A DNA stretch of 64,000 nt, from NCBI GenBank assembly GCA_948099385.1, contig CANUEZ040000191.1:7440001-7504000 (forward strand), in the 5' to 3' direction. Origin of the DNA: Fasciola hepatica (lineage: Eukaryota > Platyhelminthes > Trematoda > Plagiorchiida > Fasciolidae). Positions 1 to 11,624 of the stretch are shown here, piece by piece. The translations under genes and the position numbers were made by a program. Below the pieces are notes generated by a model, which ran no database searches, was not told where the DNA came from, and saw nothing but the letters and a program-made list of their open reading frames with translations. The stretch's first letter is position 1. Each line of letters opens with the position of its first letter.

Positions 1-161
1 CACAAGGCTATCCGATATGGGTCTCAACGCTTTGTTCAACATATACAATACATGATATAGCACAGTCCCCAAATTGGATTCGGCTTTCGCATTGGCTTTG
101 TGAGGTAACTATCCTATTCTCGCACACCTATCTAATCCTATGTTCCATCACTTCTCTATTT
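1..161. repeat. Partial satellite monomer at left edge
   Basis: This is the last 161 bp of a monomer cut by the window boundary, beginning inside the CACAAGGCTATCCGATATGG box. It carries the module type ending in TGAGGTAACTATCC and CACCTATCTAATCC, which is confined to the first 13 kb. The array therefore continues to the left. Confidence 0.95.
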
Positions 162-586
162 ATGGGCCTAAGTAAAACCAAGGCATTCCCTTATGAACAA
201 TCCCCACACAGATTGCTCATACAATGCAATAGAACAGTAGCAGAGTAGATTTGTATAATATGATTCTCCATGCAGCTTGAACACTGAACTGACCATTGAA
301 AATGATGGAAGCACTGTACAGCTGTTTGATCCGCTAAGGGAATCATGAGCATTGCACATGGACAGAGCCCACTCGGAGACACGAACAAGGGTTGGGGTGA
401 ACGAATGTCAGTCGAACACCCAAACCACAAGGCTATCCGATATGGGTCTCAACGCTTTGTTCAACATATACAATACATGATATAGCACAGTCCCCAAATT
501 GGATTCTTCTTTCGCATTGGCTTTGTGAGGTAACTATCCTATTCTCGCACACCTATCTAATCCTATGTTCCATCACTTCTCTATTT

Positions 587-3500
587 ATGGGCCTAAGTGA
601 AACCAAGGCATTCCCTTATGAACAATCCCCACACAGATTGCTCATACAATGCAATAGAGCAGTAGCAGAGTAGATTTGTGTAATATGATTCTCCATGCAG
701 CTTGAACACTGAACTGACCATTGAAAATGATGGAAGCACTGTACAGCTGTTTGATCTGCTAAGGGAATCATGAGCATTGCAAATGGACAGAGCCCACACG
801 GGGACACGAACAAGGGTTGGGGTGAACGATTGTCAGTCGAACACCCAAACCACAAGTCTATCCGATATGGGTCTGAACGCTTTGTTCAACATATACGCTA
901 CATGATATAGCACAATCCCCAAATTGGCTTCGGCTTTCGCTTTCGCTTTGAAAGGTAAAAATCAAATTCTCGCACACCGATCCAATCCTATGTTCCATCA
1001 CTTCTCTATTTATGGGCCTAAGTAAAACCAAGGCATTCCCTTATGAACAATCCCCACACAGATTGCTCATACAATGCAATAGAGCAGTAGCAGAGTAGAT
1101 TTGTATAATATGATTCTCCATGCAGCTTGAACACTGAACTGACCATTGAAAATGATGAAAGCACTGTACAGCTGTTTGATCCGCTAAGGGAATCATGAGC
1201 ATTGCACATGGACAGAGCCCACACGGGGACACGAACAAGGGTTGGGGTGAACGATTGTCAGTCGAACACCCAAACCACAAGGCTATCCGATATGGGTCTC
1301 AACAATTTGTTCAACATATACAATACATGATATAGCACAGTCCCCAAATTGGATTCTTCTTTCGCATTGGCTTTGTGAGGTAACTATCTAATTCTCGCAC
1401 ACCTATCTAATCCTATGTTCCATCACTTCTCTATTTATGGGCCTAAGTAAAACCAAGGCATTCCCTTATGAACAATCCCCACACAGATTGCTCATACAAT
1501 GCAATAGAGCAGTAGCAGAGTAGATTTGTATAATATGATTCTCCATGCAGCTTGAACACTGAACTGACCATTGAAAATGATGGAAGCACTGTACAGCTGT
1601 TTGATCGGCTAAGGGAATCATGAGCATTGCACATGGACAGAGCCCACTCGGAGACACGAACAAGGGTTGGGGTGAACGAATGTCAGTCGAACACCCAAAC
1701 CACAAGGCTATCCGATATGGGTCTCAACGCTTTGTTCAACATATACAATACATGATATAGCACAATCCCCAAGTTGGATTCGGCTTTCGCAGTGGCTATT
1801 TAGGTATATATTTTTCTCGCATACCGATCCAATCCTATGTTCCATCACTTCTCTATTTATGGGCCTAAGTAAAACCAAGGCATTCCCTTATGAACAATCC
1901 CCACACAGATTGCTCATACAATGCAATAGAGCAGTAGCAGAGTAGGTTTGTATAATATGATTCTCCATGCAGCTTGAACATTGAAGTGACCATTGAAAAT
2001 GATGGAAGCACTGTACAGCTGTTTGATCCGCTAAGGGAATCATGAGCATTGCACATGGACAGAGCCCACACGGGGACACGAACAAGGGTTGGGGTGAACG
2101 ATTGCCAGTCGAACACCCAAACCACAAGGCTATCCGATATGGGTCTGAACGCTTTGTTCAACATATACACTACATGATATAGCACAATCCCCAAATTGGC
2201 TTCGGCTTTCGCTTTCGCTTTGAACGGTAACAACCAAATTCTCGCACACCGATCCAATCCTATGTTCCATCACTAATCTATTTATGGGCCTAAGTAAAAC
2301 CAAGGCATTCCCTTATGAACAATCCCCACTCAGATTGCTCATACAATGCAATAGAGCAGTAGCAGAGTAGATTTGTATAATATGATTCTCCATGCAGCTT
2401 GACCACGGAACTGACCATTGAAAATGATGGAAGCACTGTACAGCTGTTTGATCCGCTAAGGGAATCATGAGCATTGCACATGGACAGAGAGCACTCGGAG
2501 ACACGAACAAGGGTTGGGGTGAACGAATGTCAGTCGAACACCCAAACCACAAGGCTATCCGATATGGGTCTCAACGCTTTGTTCAACATATACAATACAT
2601 GATATAGCACAGTCCCCAAATTGGATTCGGCTTTCGCATTGGCTTTGTGAGGTAACTATCCTATTCTCGCAGACCTATCTAATCCTATGTTCCATCACTT
2701 CTCTATTTATGGGCCTAAGTAAAACCAAGGCATTCGTTTATGAACAATCCCCACACAGATTGCTCATACAATGCAATAGAGCAGTAGCAGAGTAGATTTG
2801 TATAATATGATTCTCCATGCAGCTTGAACACTGAAGTGACCATTGAAAATGATGGAAGCACTGTACAGCTGTTTGATCCGCTAAGGGAATCATGAGCATT
2901 GCACATGGACAGAGCCCACTCGGAGACACGAACAAGGGTTGGGGTGAACGAATGTCAGTCGAACACCCAAACCACAAGGCTATCCGATATGGGTCTCAAC
3001 GCTTTGTTCAACATATACAATACATGATATAGCACAGTCCCCAAATTGGATTCTTCTTTCGCATTGGCTTTGTGAGGTAACTATCCTATTCTCGCACACC
3101 TATCTAATCCTATGTTCCATCACTTCTCTATTTATGGGCCTAAGTGAAACCAAGGCATTCCCTTATGAACAATCCCCACACAGATTGCTCATACAATGCA
3201 ATAGAGCAGTAGCAGAGTAGATTTGTGTAATATGATTCTCCATGCAGCTTGAACACTGAACTGACCATTGAAAATGATGGAAGCACTGTACAGCTGTTTG
3301 ATCTGCTAAGGGAATCATGAGCATTGCAAATGGACAGAGCCCACACGGGGACACGAACAAGGGTTGGGGTGAACGATTGCCAGTCGAACACCCAAACCAC
3401 AAGGCTATCCGATATGGGTCTGAACGCTTTGTTCAACATATACACTACATGATATAGCACAATCCCCAAATTGGCTTCGGCTTTCGCTTTCGCTTTGAAC

Positions 3501-5258
3501 GGTAACAACCAAATTCTCGCACACCGATCCAATCCTATGTTCCATCACTTCTCTTTTTATGGGCCTAAGTAAAACCAAGGCATTCCCTTATGAACAATCC
3601 CCACTCAGATTGCTCATACAATGCAATAGAGCAGTAGCAGAGTAGATTTGTATAATATGATTCTCCATGCAGCTTGAACACTGAACTGACCATTGAAAAT
3701 GATGGAAGCACTGTACAGCTGTTTGATCCGCTAAGGGAATCATGAGCATTGCACATGGACAGAGCCCACTCGGAGACACGAACAAGGGTTGGGGTGAACG
3801 AATGTCAGTCGAACACCCAAACCACAAGGCTATCCGATATGGGTCTCAACGCTTTGTTCAACATATACAATACATGATATAGCACAGTCCCCAAATTGGA
3901 TTCGGCTTTCGCATTGGCTTTGTGAGGTAACTATCCTATTCTCGCACACCTATCTAATCCTATGTTCCATCACTTCTCTATTTATGGGCCTAAGTAAAAC
4001 CAAGGCATTCCCTTATGAACAATCCCCACACAGATTGCTCATACAATGCAATAGAGCAGTAGCAGAGTAGATTTGTATAATATGATTCTCCATGCAGCTT
4101 GAACACTGAAGTGACCATTGAAAATGATGGAAGCACTGTACAGCTGTTTGATCCGCTAAGGGAATCATGAGCATTGCACATGGACAGAGCCCACTCGGAG
4201 ACACGAACAAGGGTTGGGGTGAACGAATGTCAGTCGAACACCCAAACCACAAGGCTATCCGATATGGGTCTCAACGCTTTGTTCAACATATACAATACAT
4301 GATATAGCACAGTCCCCAAATTGGATTCTTCTTTCGCATTGGCTTTGTGAGGTAACTATCCTATTCTCGCACACCTATCTAATCCTATGTTCCATCACTT
4401 CTCTATTTATGGGCCTAAGTGAAACCAAGGCATTCCCTTATGAACAATCCCCACACAGATTGCTCATACAATGCAATAGAGCAGTAGCAGAGTAGATTTG
4501 TGTAATATGATTCTCCATGCAGCTTGAACACTGAACTGACCATTGAAAATGATGGAAGCACTGTACAGCTGTTTGATCTGCTAAGGGAATCATGAGCATT
4601 GCAAATGGACAGAGCCCACACGGGGACACGAACAAGGGTTGGGGTGAACGATTGTCAGTCGAACACCCAAACCACAAGGCTATCCGATATGGGTCTCAAC
4701 GCTTTGTTCAACATATACGCTACATGATATAGCACAATCCCCAAATTGGCTTCGGCTTTCGCTTTCGCTTTGAAAGGTAAAAATCAAATTCTCGCACACC
4801 GATTCAATCCTATGTTCCATCACTTCTCTATTTATGGGCCTAAGTAAAACCAAGGCATTCCCTTATGAACAATCCCCACACAGATTGCTCATACAATGCA
4901 ATAGAGCAGTAGCAGAGTAGATTTGTATAATATGATTCTCCATGCAGCTTGAACACTGAACTGACCATTGAAAATGATGAAAGCACTGTACAGCTGTTTG
5001 ATCCGCTAAGGGAATCATGAGCATTGCACATGGACAGAGCCCACACGGGGACACGAACAAGGGTTGGGGTGAACGATTGTCAGTCGAACACCCAAACCAC
5101 AAGGCTATCCGATATGGGTCTCAACAATTTGTTCAACATATACAATACATGATATAGCACAGTCCCCAAATTGGATTCTTCTTTCGCATTGGCTTTTTGA
5201 GGTAACTATCCTATTCTCGCACACCTATCTAATCCTATGTTCCATCACTTCTCTATTT
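587..5258. repeat. Unit pair 2-3 repeated as units 11-12 at a 9-monomer offset
   Basis: 587-1436 and 4409-5258 match at an offset of 3,822 bp. Shared rare markers are TACGCTACATG, GAAAGGTAAAAATC, AATGATGAAAGC and CTCAACAATTTGTTC (the AACAATTT begins at 1301 and 5123). Between them lie the two 3-mer copies, so the duplication spans or post-dates part of that structure. The coordinates cover both copies and the material between them. Confidence 0.85.
2284..4833. repeat. Duplicated 3-mer, two copies of 1,275 bp
   Basis: Units 6-8 (2284-3558) correspond in order to units 9-11 (3559-4833). The first of each triplet has CCACTCAGATTGC, the second has CTGAAGTGACC and ends in TTCTTCTTTCGC, and the third has TTTGTGTAATATG with TTGCAAATGG. 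Differences accumulate mainly at the 3-prime end of the third unit: unit 8 ends with GAACGGTAACAACC and unit 11 with GAAAGGTAAAAATC. Units 1-2 look like the last two members of a further, earlier copy. Confidence 0.85.
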
Positions 5259-5683
5259 ATGGGCCTAAGTAAAACCAAGGCATTCCCTTATGAACAATCC
5301 CCACACAGATTGCTCATACAATGCAATAGAGCAGTAGCAGAGTAGATTTGTATAATATGATTCTCCATGCAGCTTGAACACTGAACTGACCATTGAAAAT
5401 GATGGAAGCACTGTACAGCTGTTTGATCCGCTAAGGGAATCATGAGCATTGCACATGGACAGAGCCCACTCGGAGACACGAACAAGGGTTGGGGTGAACG
5501 ATTGTCAGTCGAACACCCAAACCACAAGGCTATCGGATATTGGTCTCAACGTTTTGTTCAACATATACACTACATGATATAGCACAATCCCCAAATTGGA
5601 TTCGGCTTTCGCATAGGCTTTGTGAGGTAACTATCCTATTCTCGCACACCTATCTAATCCTATGTTCCATCACTTCTCTATTT

Positions 5684-8600
5684 ATTGGCCTAAGTGAAAC
5701 CAAGTCATTCCGTTATGAACAATCCCCACACAGATTGCTCATACAATGCAATAGAGCAGTAGCAGAGTAGATTTGTATAATATGATTCTCCATGCAGCTT
5801 GAACACTGAACTGACCATTGAAAATGATGGAAGCACTGTACAGCTGTTTGATCCGCTAAGGGAATCATGAGCATTGCACATGGACAGAGCCCACACAGGG
5901 ACACGAACAAGGGTTGGGGTGAACGATTGTCAGTCGAACACCCAAACCACAAGGCTATCCGATATGGGTCTGAACGCTTTGTTCAACATATACACTACAT
6001 GATATAGCACAATCCCCAAATTGGATTCGGCTTTCGCATTGGCTTTGTGAGGTAACTATCCTATTCTCGCACACCTATCTAATCCTATGTTCCATCACTT
6101 CTCTATTTATGGGCCTAAGTGAAACCAAGGCATTCCCTTATGAACAATCCCCACACAGATTGCTCATACAATGCAATAGAGCAGTAGCATAGTAGATTTG
6201 TATAATATGATTCTCCATGCAGCTTGAACACTGAACTGACCATTGAAAATGATGGAAGCACTGTACAGCTGTTTGATCCGCTAAGGGAATCATGAGCTTT
6301 GCACATGGACAGAGCCCACTCGGGGACACGAACAAGGGTTGGGGTGAACGAATGTCAGTCGAACACCCAAACCACAAGGCTATCCGATATGGGTCTCAAC
6401 GCTTTGTTCAACATATACAATACATGATATAGCACAATCCCCAAGTTGGATTCGGCTTTCGCAGTGGCTATTTAGGTATATATTTTTCTGGCACACCGAT
6501 CCAATCCTATGTTCCATCACTTCTCTATTTATGGGCCTAAGTAAAACCAAGGCATTCCCTCATGAACAATCCCCACACAGATTGCTCATACAATGCAATA
6601 GAGCAGTAGCAGAGTAGATTTGTATAATATGATTCTCCATGCAGCTTGAACACTGAACTGACCATTGAAAATGATGGAAGCACTGTACAGCAGTTTGATC
6701 CGCTAAAGGAATCATGAGCATTGCACATGGACAGAGCCCACACGGGGACACGAACAAGGGTTGGGGTGAACGATTGTCAGTCGAACACCCAAACCACAAG
6801 GCTATCCGATATGGGTCTGAACGCTTTGTTCAACATATACACTACATGGTAAAGCACAATCCCCAAATTGGCTTCGGACTTCGCTTCCGCTGTAATAGGT
6901 ATCTATATTTTTCTCGCACACCGATCCAATCCTATGTTCCATCACTTCTCTATTTATGGGCCTAAGTAAAACCAAGGCATTCCCTTATGAACAATCCCCA
7001 CACAGATTGCTCATACAATGCAATAGAGCAGTAGCAGAGTAGATTTGTATAATATGATTCTCCATGCAGCTTGAACACTGAACTGACCATTGAAAATGAT
7101 GGAAGCACTATACAGCTGTTTGATCCGCTAAGGGAATCATGAGCATTGCACATGGACAGAGCCCACTCGGAGACACGAACAAGGGTTGGGGTGAACGATT
7201 GTCAGTCGAACACCCAAACCACAAGGCTATCCGATATGGGTCTCAACGTTTTGTTCAACATATACACTACATGATATAGCACAATCCCCAAATTGGATTC
7301 GGCTTTCGCATTGGCTTTGTGAGGTAACTATCCTATTCTCGCACACCTATCTAATCCTATGTTCCATCACTTCTCTATTTATTGGCCTAAGTGAAACCAA
7401 GTCATTCCGTTATGAACAATCCCCACACAGATTGCTCATACAATGCAATAGAGCAGTAGCAGAGTAGATTTGTAAAATATGATTCTCCATGCAGCTTGAA
7501 CACTGAACTGACCATTGAAAATGATGGAAGCACTGTACAGCTGTTTGATCCGCTAAGGGAATCATGAGCATTGCACATGGACAGAGCCCACACAGGGACA
7601 CGAACAAGGGTTGGGGTGAACGATTGTCAGTCGAACACCCAAACCACAAGGCTATCCGATATGGGTCTGAACGCTTTGTTCAACATATACACTACATGAT
7701 ATAGCACAATCCCCAAATTGGATTCGGCTTTCGCATTGGCTTTGTGAGGTAACTATCCTATTCTCGCACACCTATCTAATCCTATGTTCCATCACTTCTC
7801 TATTTATGGGCCTAAGTAAAACCAAGGCATTCCCTTATGAACAATCCCCACACAGATTGCTCATACAATGCAATAGAGCAGTAGCAGAGAAGATTTGTAT
7901 AATATGATTCTCCATGCAGCTTGAACACTGAACTGACCATTGAAAATGATGGAAGCACTGTACAGCTGTTTGATCCGCTAAGGGAATCATGAGCTTTGCA
8001 CATGGACAGAGCCCACTCGGGGACACGAACAAGGGTTGGGGTGAACGAATGTCAGTCGAACACCCAAACCACAAGGCTATCCGATATGGGTCTGAACGCT
8101 TTGTTCAACATATACAATACATGATATAGCACAATCCCCAAGTTGGATTCGGCTTTCGCAGTGGCTATTTAGGTATATATTTTTCTGGCACACCGATCCA
8201 ATCCTATGTTCCATCACTTCTCTATTTATGGGCCTAAGTAAAACCAAGGCATTCCCTCATGAACAATCCCCACACAGATTGCTCATACAATGCAATAGAG
8301 CAGTAGCAGAGTAGATTTGTATAATATGATTCTCCATGCAGCTTGAACACTGAACTGACCATTGAAAATGATGGAAGCACTGTACAGCTGTTTGATCCGC
8401 TAAAGGAATCATGAGCATTGCACATGGACAGAGCCCACACGGGGACACGAACAAGGGTTGGGGTGAACGATTGTCAGTCGAACACCCAAACCACAAGGCT
8501 ATCCGATATGGGTCTCAACGCTTTGTTCAACATATACACTACATGGTAAAGCACAATCCCCAAATTGGCTTCGGACTTCGCTTCGGCTGTGTTAGGTATC

Positions 8601-11600
8601 TATATTTTTCTCGCACACCGATCCAGTCCAATGTTCCATCACTTCTCTATTTATGGGCCTAAGTAAAACCAAGGCATTCCCTTGTGAACAATCCACACAC
8701 AGATTGCTGATACAATGCAATAGAGCAGTAGCAGAGTAGAATCGTATAATATGATTCTCCATGCAGCTTGAACACTAAACTGACCATTGAAAATGATGGA
8801 AGCACTGTACAGCTGTTTGATCCGCTAAGGGAATCATGAGCATTGCAAATGGACAGAGCCCACACGGGGACACGAACAAGGGTTGGGGTGAACGATTGCC
8901 AGTCGAACACCCAAACCACAAGGCTATCCGATATGGGTCTGAACGCTTTGTTCAACATATACACTACATGATATAGCACAATCCCCAAAGTGGCTTCGGC
9001 TGTCGCGTTCGCTTTGAACGGTAACAACCAAATTCTCGCACACCGATCCAATCCCATGTTCCATCACTTCTCTTTTTATGGGCCTAAGTAAAACCAAGGC
9101 ATTCCCTTATGAACAATCCCCACTCAGATTGCTCATACAATGCAATAGAGCAGTAGCAGAGTAGATTTGTATAATATGATTCTCCATGCAGCTTGAACAC
9201 TGAACTGACCATTGAAAATGATGGAAGCACTGTACAGCTGTTTGATCCGCTAAGGGAATCATGAGCATTGCACATGGACAGAGCCCACACGGGGACACGA
9301 ACAAGGGTTGCGGTGAACGATTGTCAGTTGAACACCCAAACCACAAGGCTATCGGATATTGGTCTCAACGTTTTGTTCAACATATACAATACATGATATA
9401 GCACAGTCCCCAAATTGGATTCGGATTTCGCATTGGCTTTGTGAGGTAACTATCCTATTCTCGCACACCTATCTAATCCTATGTTCCATCACTAATCTAT
9501 TTATTGGCCTAAGTGAAACCAAGTCATTCCGTTATGAACAATCCCCACACAGATTGCTCATACAATGCAATAGAGCAGTAGCAGAGTAGATTTGTATAAT
9601 ATGATTCTCCATGCAGCTTGAACACTGAACTGACCATTGAAAATGATGGAAGCACTGTAGAGCTGTTTGATCCGCTAAGGGAATCATGAGCATTGCACAT
9701 GGACAGAGCCCACACAGGGACACGAACAAGGGTTGGGGTGAACGAATGTCAGTCGAACACCCAAACCACAAGGCTATCCGATATGGGTCTGAACGCTTTG
9801 TTCAACATATACAATACATGATATAGCACAATCCCCAAATTGGATTCGGCTTTCGCATTGGCTCTGTGAGGTAACTATCCTATTCTCGCACACCTATCTA
9901 ATCCTATGTTCCATCACTTCTCTATTTATGGGCCTAAGTAAAACCAAGGCATTCCCTTATGAACAATCCCCACACAGATTGCTCATACAATGCAATAGAG
10001 CAGTAGCAGAGTAGATTTGTATAATATGATTCTCCATGCAGCTTGAACACTGAACTGACCATTGAAAATGATGGAAGCACTGTACAGCTGTTTGATCCGC
10101 TAAGGGAATCATGAGCTTTGCACATGGACAGAGCCCACTCGGGGACACGAACAAGGGTTGGGGTGAACGAATGTCAGTCGAACACCCAAACCACAAGGCT
10201 ATCCGATATGGGTCTGAACGCTTTGTTCAACATATACAATACATGATATAGCACAATCCCCAAGTTGGATTCGGCTTTCGCAGTGGCTATTTAGGTATAT
10301 ATTTTTCTGGCACACCGATCCAATCCTATGTTCCATCACTTCTCTATTTATGGGCCTAAGTAAAACCAAGGCATTCCCTCATGAACAATCCCCACACAGA
10401 TTGCTCATACAATGCAATAGAGCAGTAGCAGAGTAGATTTGTATAATATGATTCTCCATGCAGCTTGAACACTGAACTGACCATTGAAAATGATGGAAGC
10501 ACTGTACAGCAGTTTGATCCGCTAAAGGAATCATGAGCATTGCACATGGACAGAGCCCACACGGGGACACGAACAAGGGTTGGGGTGAACGATTGTCAGT
10601 CGAACACCCAAACCACAAGGCTATCCGATATGGGTCTCAACGCTTTGTTCAACATATACACTACATGGTAAAGCACAATCCCCAAATTGGCTTCGGACTT
10701 CGCTTCCGCTGTGTTAGGTATCTATATTTTTCTCGCACACCGATCCAGTCCTATGTTCCATCACTTCTCTATTTATGGGCCTAAGTAAAACCAAGGCATT
10801 CCCTTGTGAACAATCCACACACAGATTGCTCATACAATGCAATAGAGCAGTAGCAGAGTAGAATCGTATAATATGATTCTCCATGCAGCTTGAACACTAA
10901 ACTGACCATTGAAAATGATGGAAGCACTGTACAGCTGTTTGATCCGCTAAGGGAATCATGAGCATTGCAAATGGACAGAGCCCACACGGGGACACGAACA
11001 AGGGTTGGGGTGAACGATTGCCAGTCGAACACCCAAACCACAAGGCTATCCGATATGGGTCTGAACGCTTTGTTCAACATATACACTACATGATATAGCA
11101 CAATCCCCAAAGTGGCTTCGGCTGTCGCGTTCGCTTTGAACGGTAACAACCAAATTCTCGCACACCGATCCAATCCTATGTTCCATCACTTCTCTATTTA
11201 TGGGCCTAAGTAAAACCAAGGCATTCCCTTATGAACAATCCCCACACAGATTGCTCATACAATGCAATAGAGCAGTAGCAGAGTACATTTGTATAATATG
11301 ATTCTCCATGCAGCTTGAACACTGAACTGACCATTGAAAATGATGGAAGCACTGTACAGCTGTTTGATCCGCTAAGGGAATCATGAGCATTGCACATGGA
11401 CAGAGCCCACACGGGGACACGAACAAGGGTTGCGGTGAACGATTGTCAGTCGAACACCCAAACCACAAGGCTATCGGATATTGGTCTCAACGTTTTGTTC
11501 AACATATACAATACATGATATAGCACAGTCCCCAAATTGGATTCGGATTTCGCATCGGATTTGTGAGGTAACTATCCTATTCTCGCACACCTATCTAATC

Positions 11601-11624
11601 CTATGTTCCATCACTTCTCTATTT
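5684..11624. repeat. Higher-order repeat in 4-mer and 5-mer forms (three copies)
   Basis: Three successive copies begin with the rare start ATTGGCCTAAGTG at 5684, 7381 and 9503, giving lengths of 1,697, 2,122 and 2,122 bp. The second unit of each has CATGAGCTTTGC and ends in the GCAGTGGCTATTTAGG module with TTCTGGCACACC. The third has CCCTCATGAAC, CGCTAAAGGAATC and TACATGGTAAAGCAC. The 5-mer copies carry a fourth unit with GAATCGTATAAT, CACTAAACTGACC and TTGCAAATGG and a fifth with GGTTGCGGTGAAC. The first copy has only one unit (17) in place of those two. This is a genuine length polymorphism of one higher-order unit. Confidence 0.88.

Larger units (their letters stand above)
162..5683. repeat. 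Satellite units 1-13, mosaic with 3-mer and 9-mer relations
   Basis: Thirteen monomers alternate between those with ACTCGGAGAC (units 1, 4, 6, 7, 9, 10, 13) and those with ACACGGGGAC (units 2, 3, 5, 8, 11, 12). Most carry the TGAGGTAACTATCC module with CACCTATCTAATCC. Unit 4 ends with the three-base-shorter module containing GCAGTGGCTATTTAGG, which becomes common in the next block. Units 2, 8 and 11 share GTGAAACC, TTTGTGTAATATG, GATCTGCTAAGG and TTGCAAATGG. No gene or non-satellite sequence is present. Confidence 0.9.

Noticed and set aside
191..430. A 79-codon minus-strand reading frame that recurs in most monomers, with overlapping 63-68-codon frames and some of 109-134 codons
   Set aside because: The frames recur only because the DNA recurs. 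Two overlapping frames on the same strand are equally conserved, and many units break or fuse them by 1 bp indels (for example CGCTAAGGG to CGCCAAGG in units 108, 110, 111 and 121). The 425 bp period is not a multiple of three, and no start context, domain or codon-position pattern supports translation.
6714..6965. Plus-strand frames of 76-83 codons in some monomers
   Set aside because: They appear only where a local indel or substitution removes a stop inside the repeat and have no independent coding evidence. They are satellite shadows.
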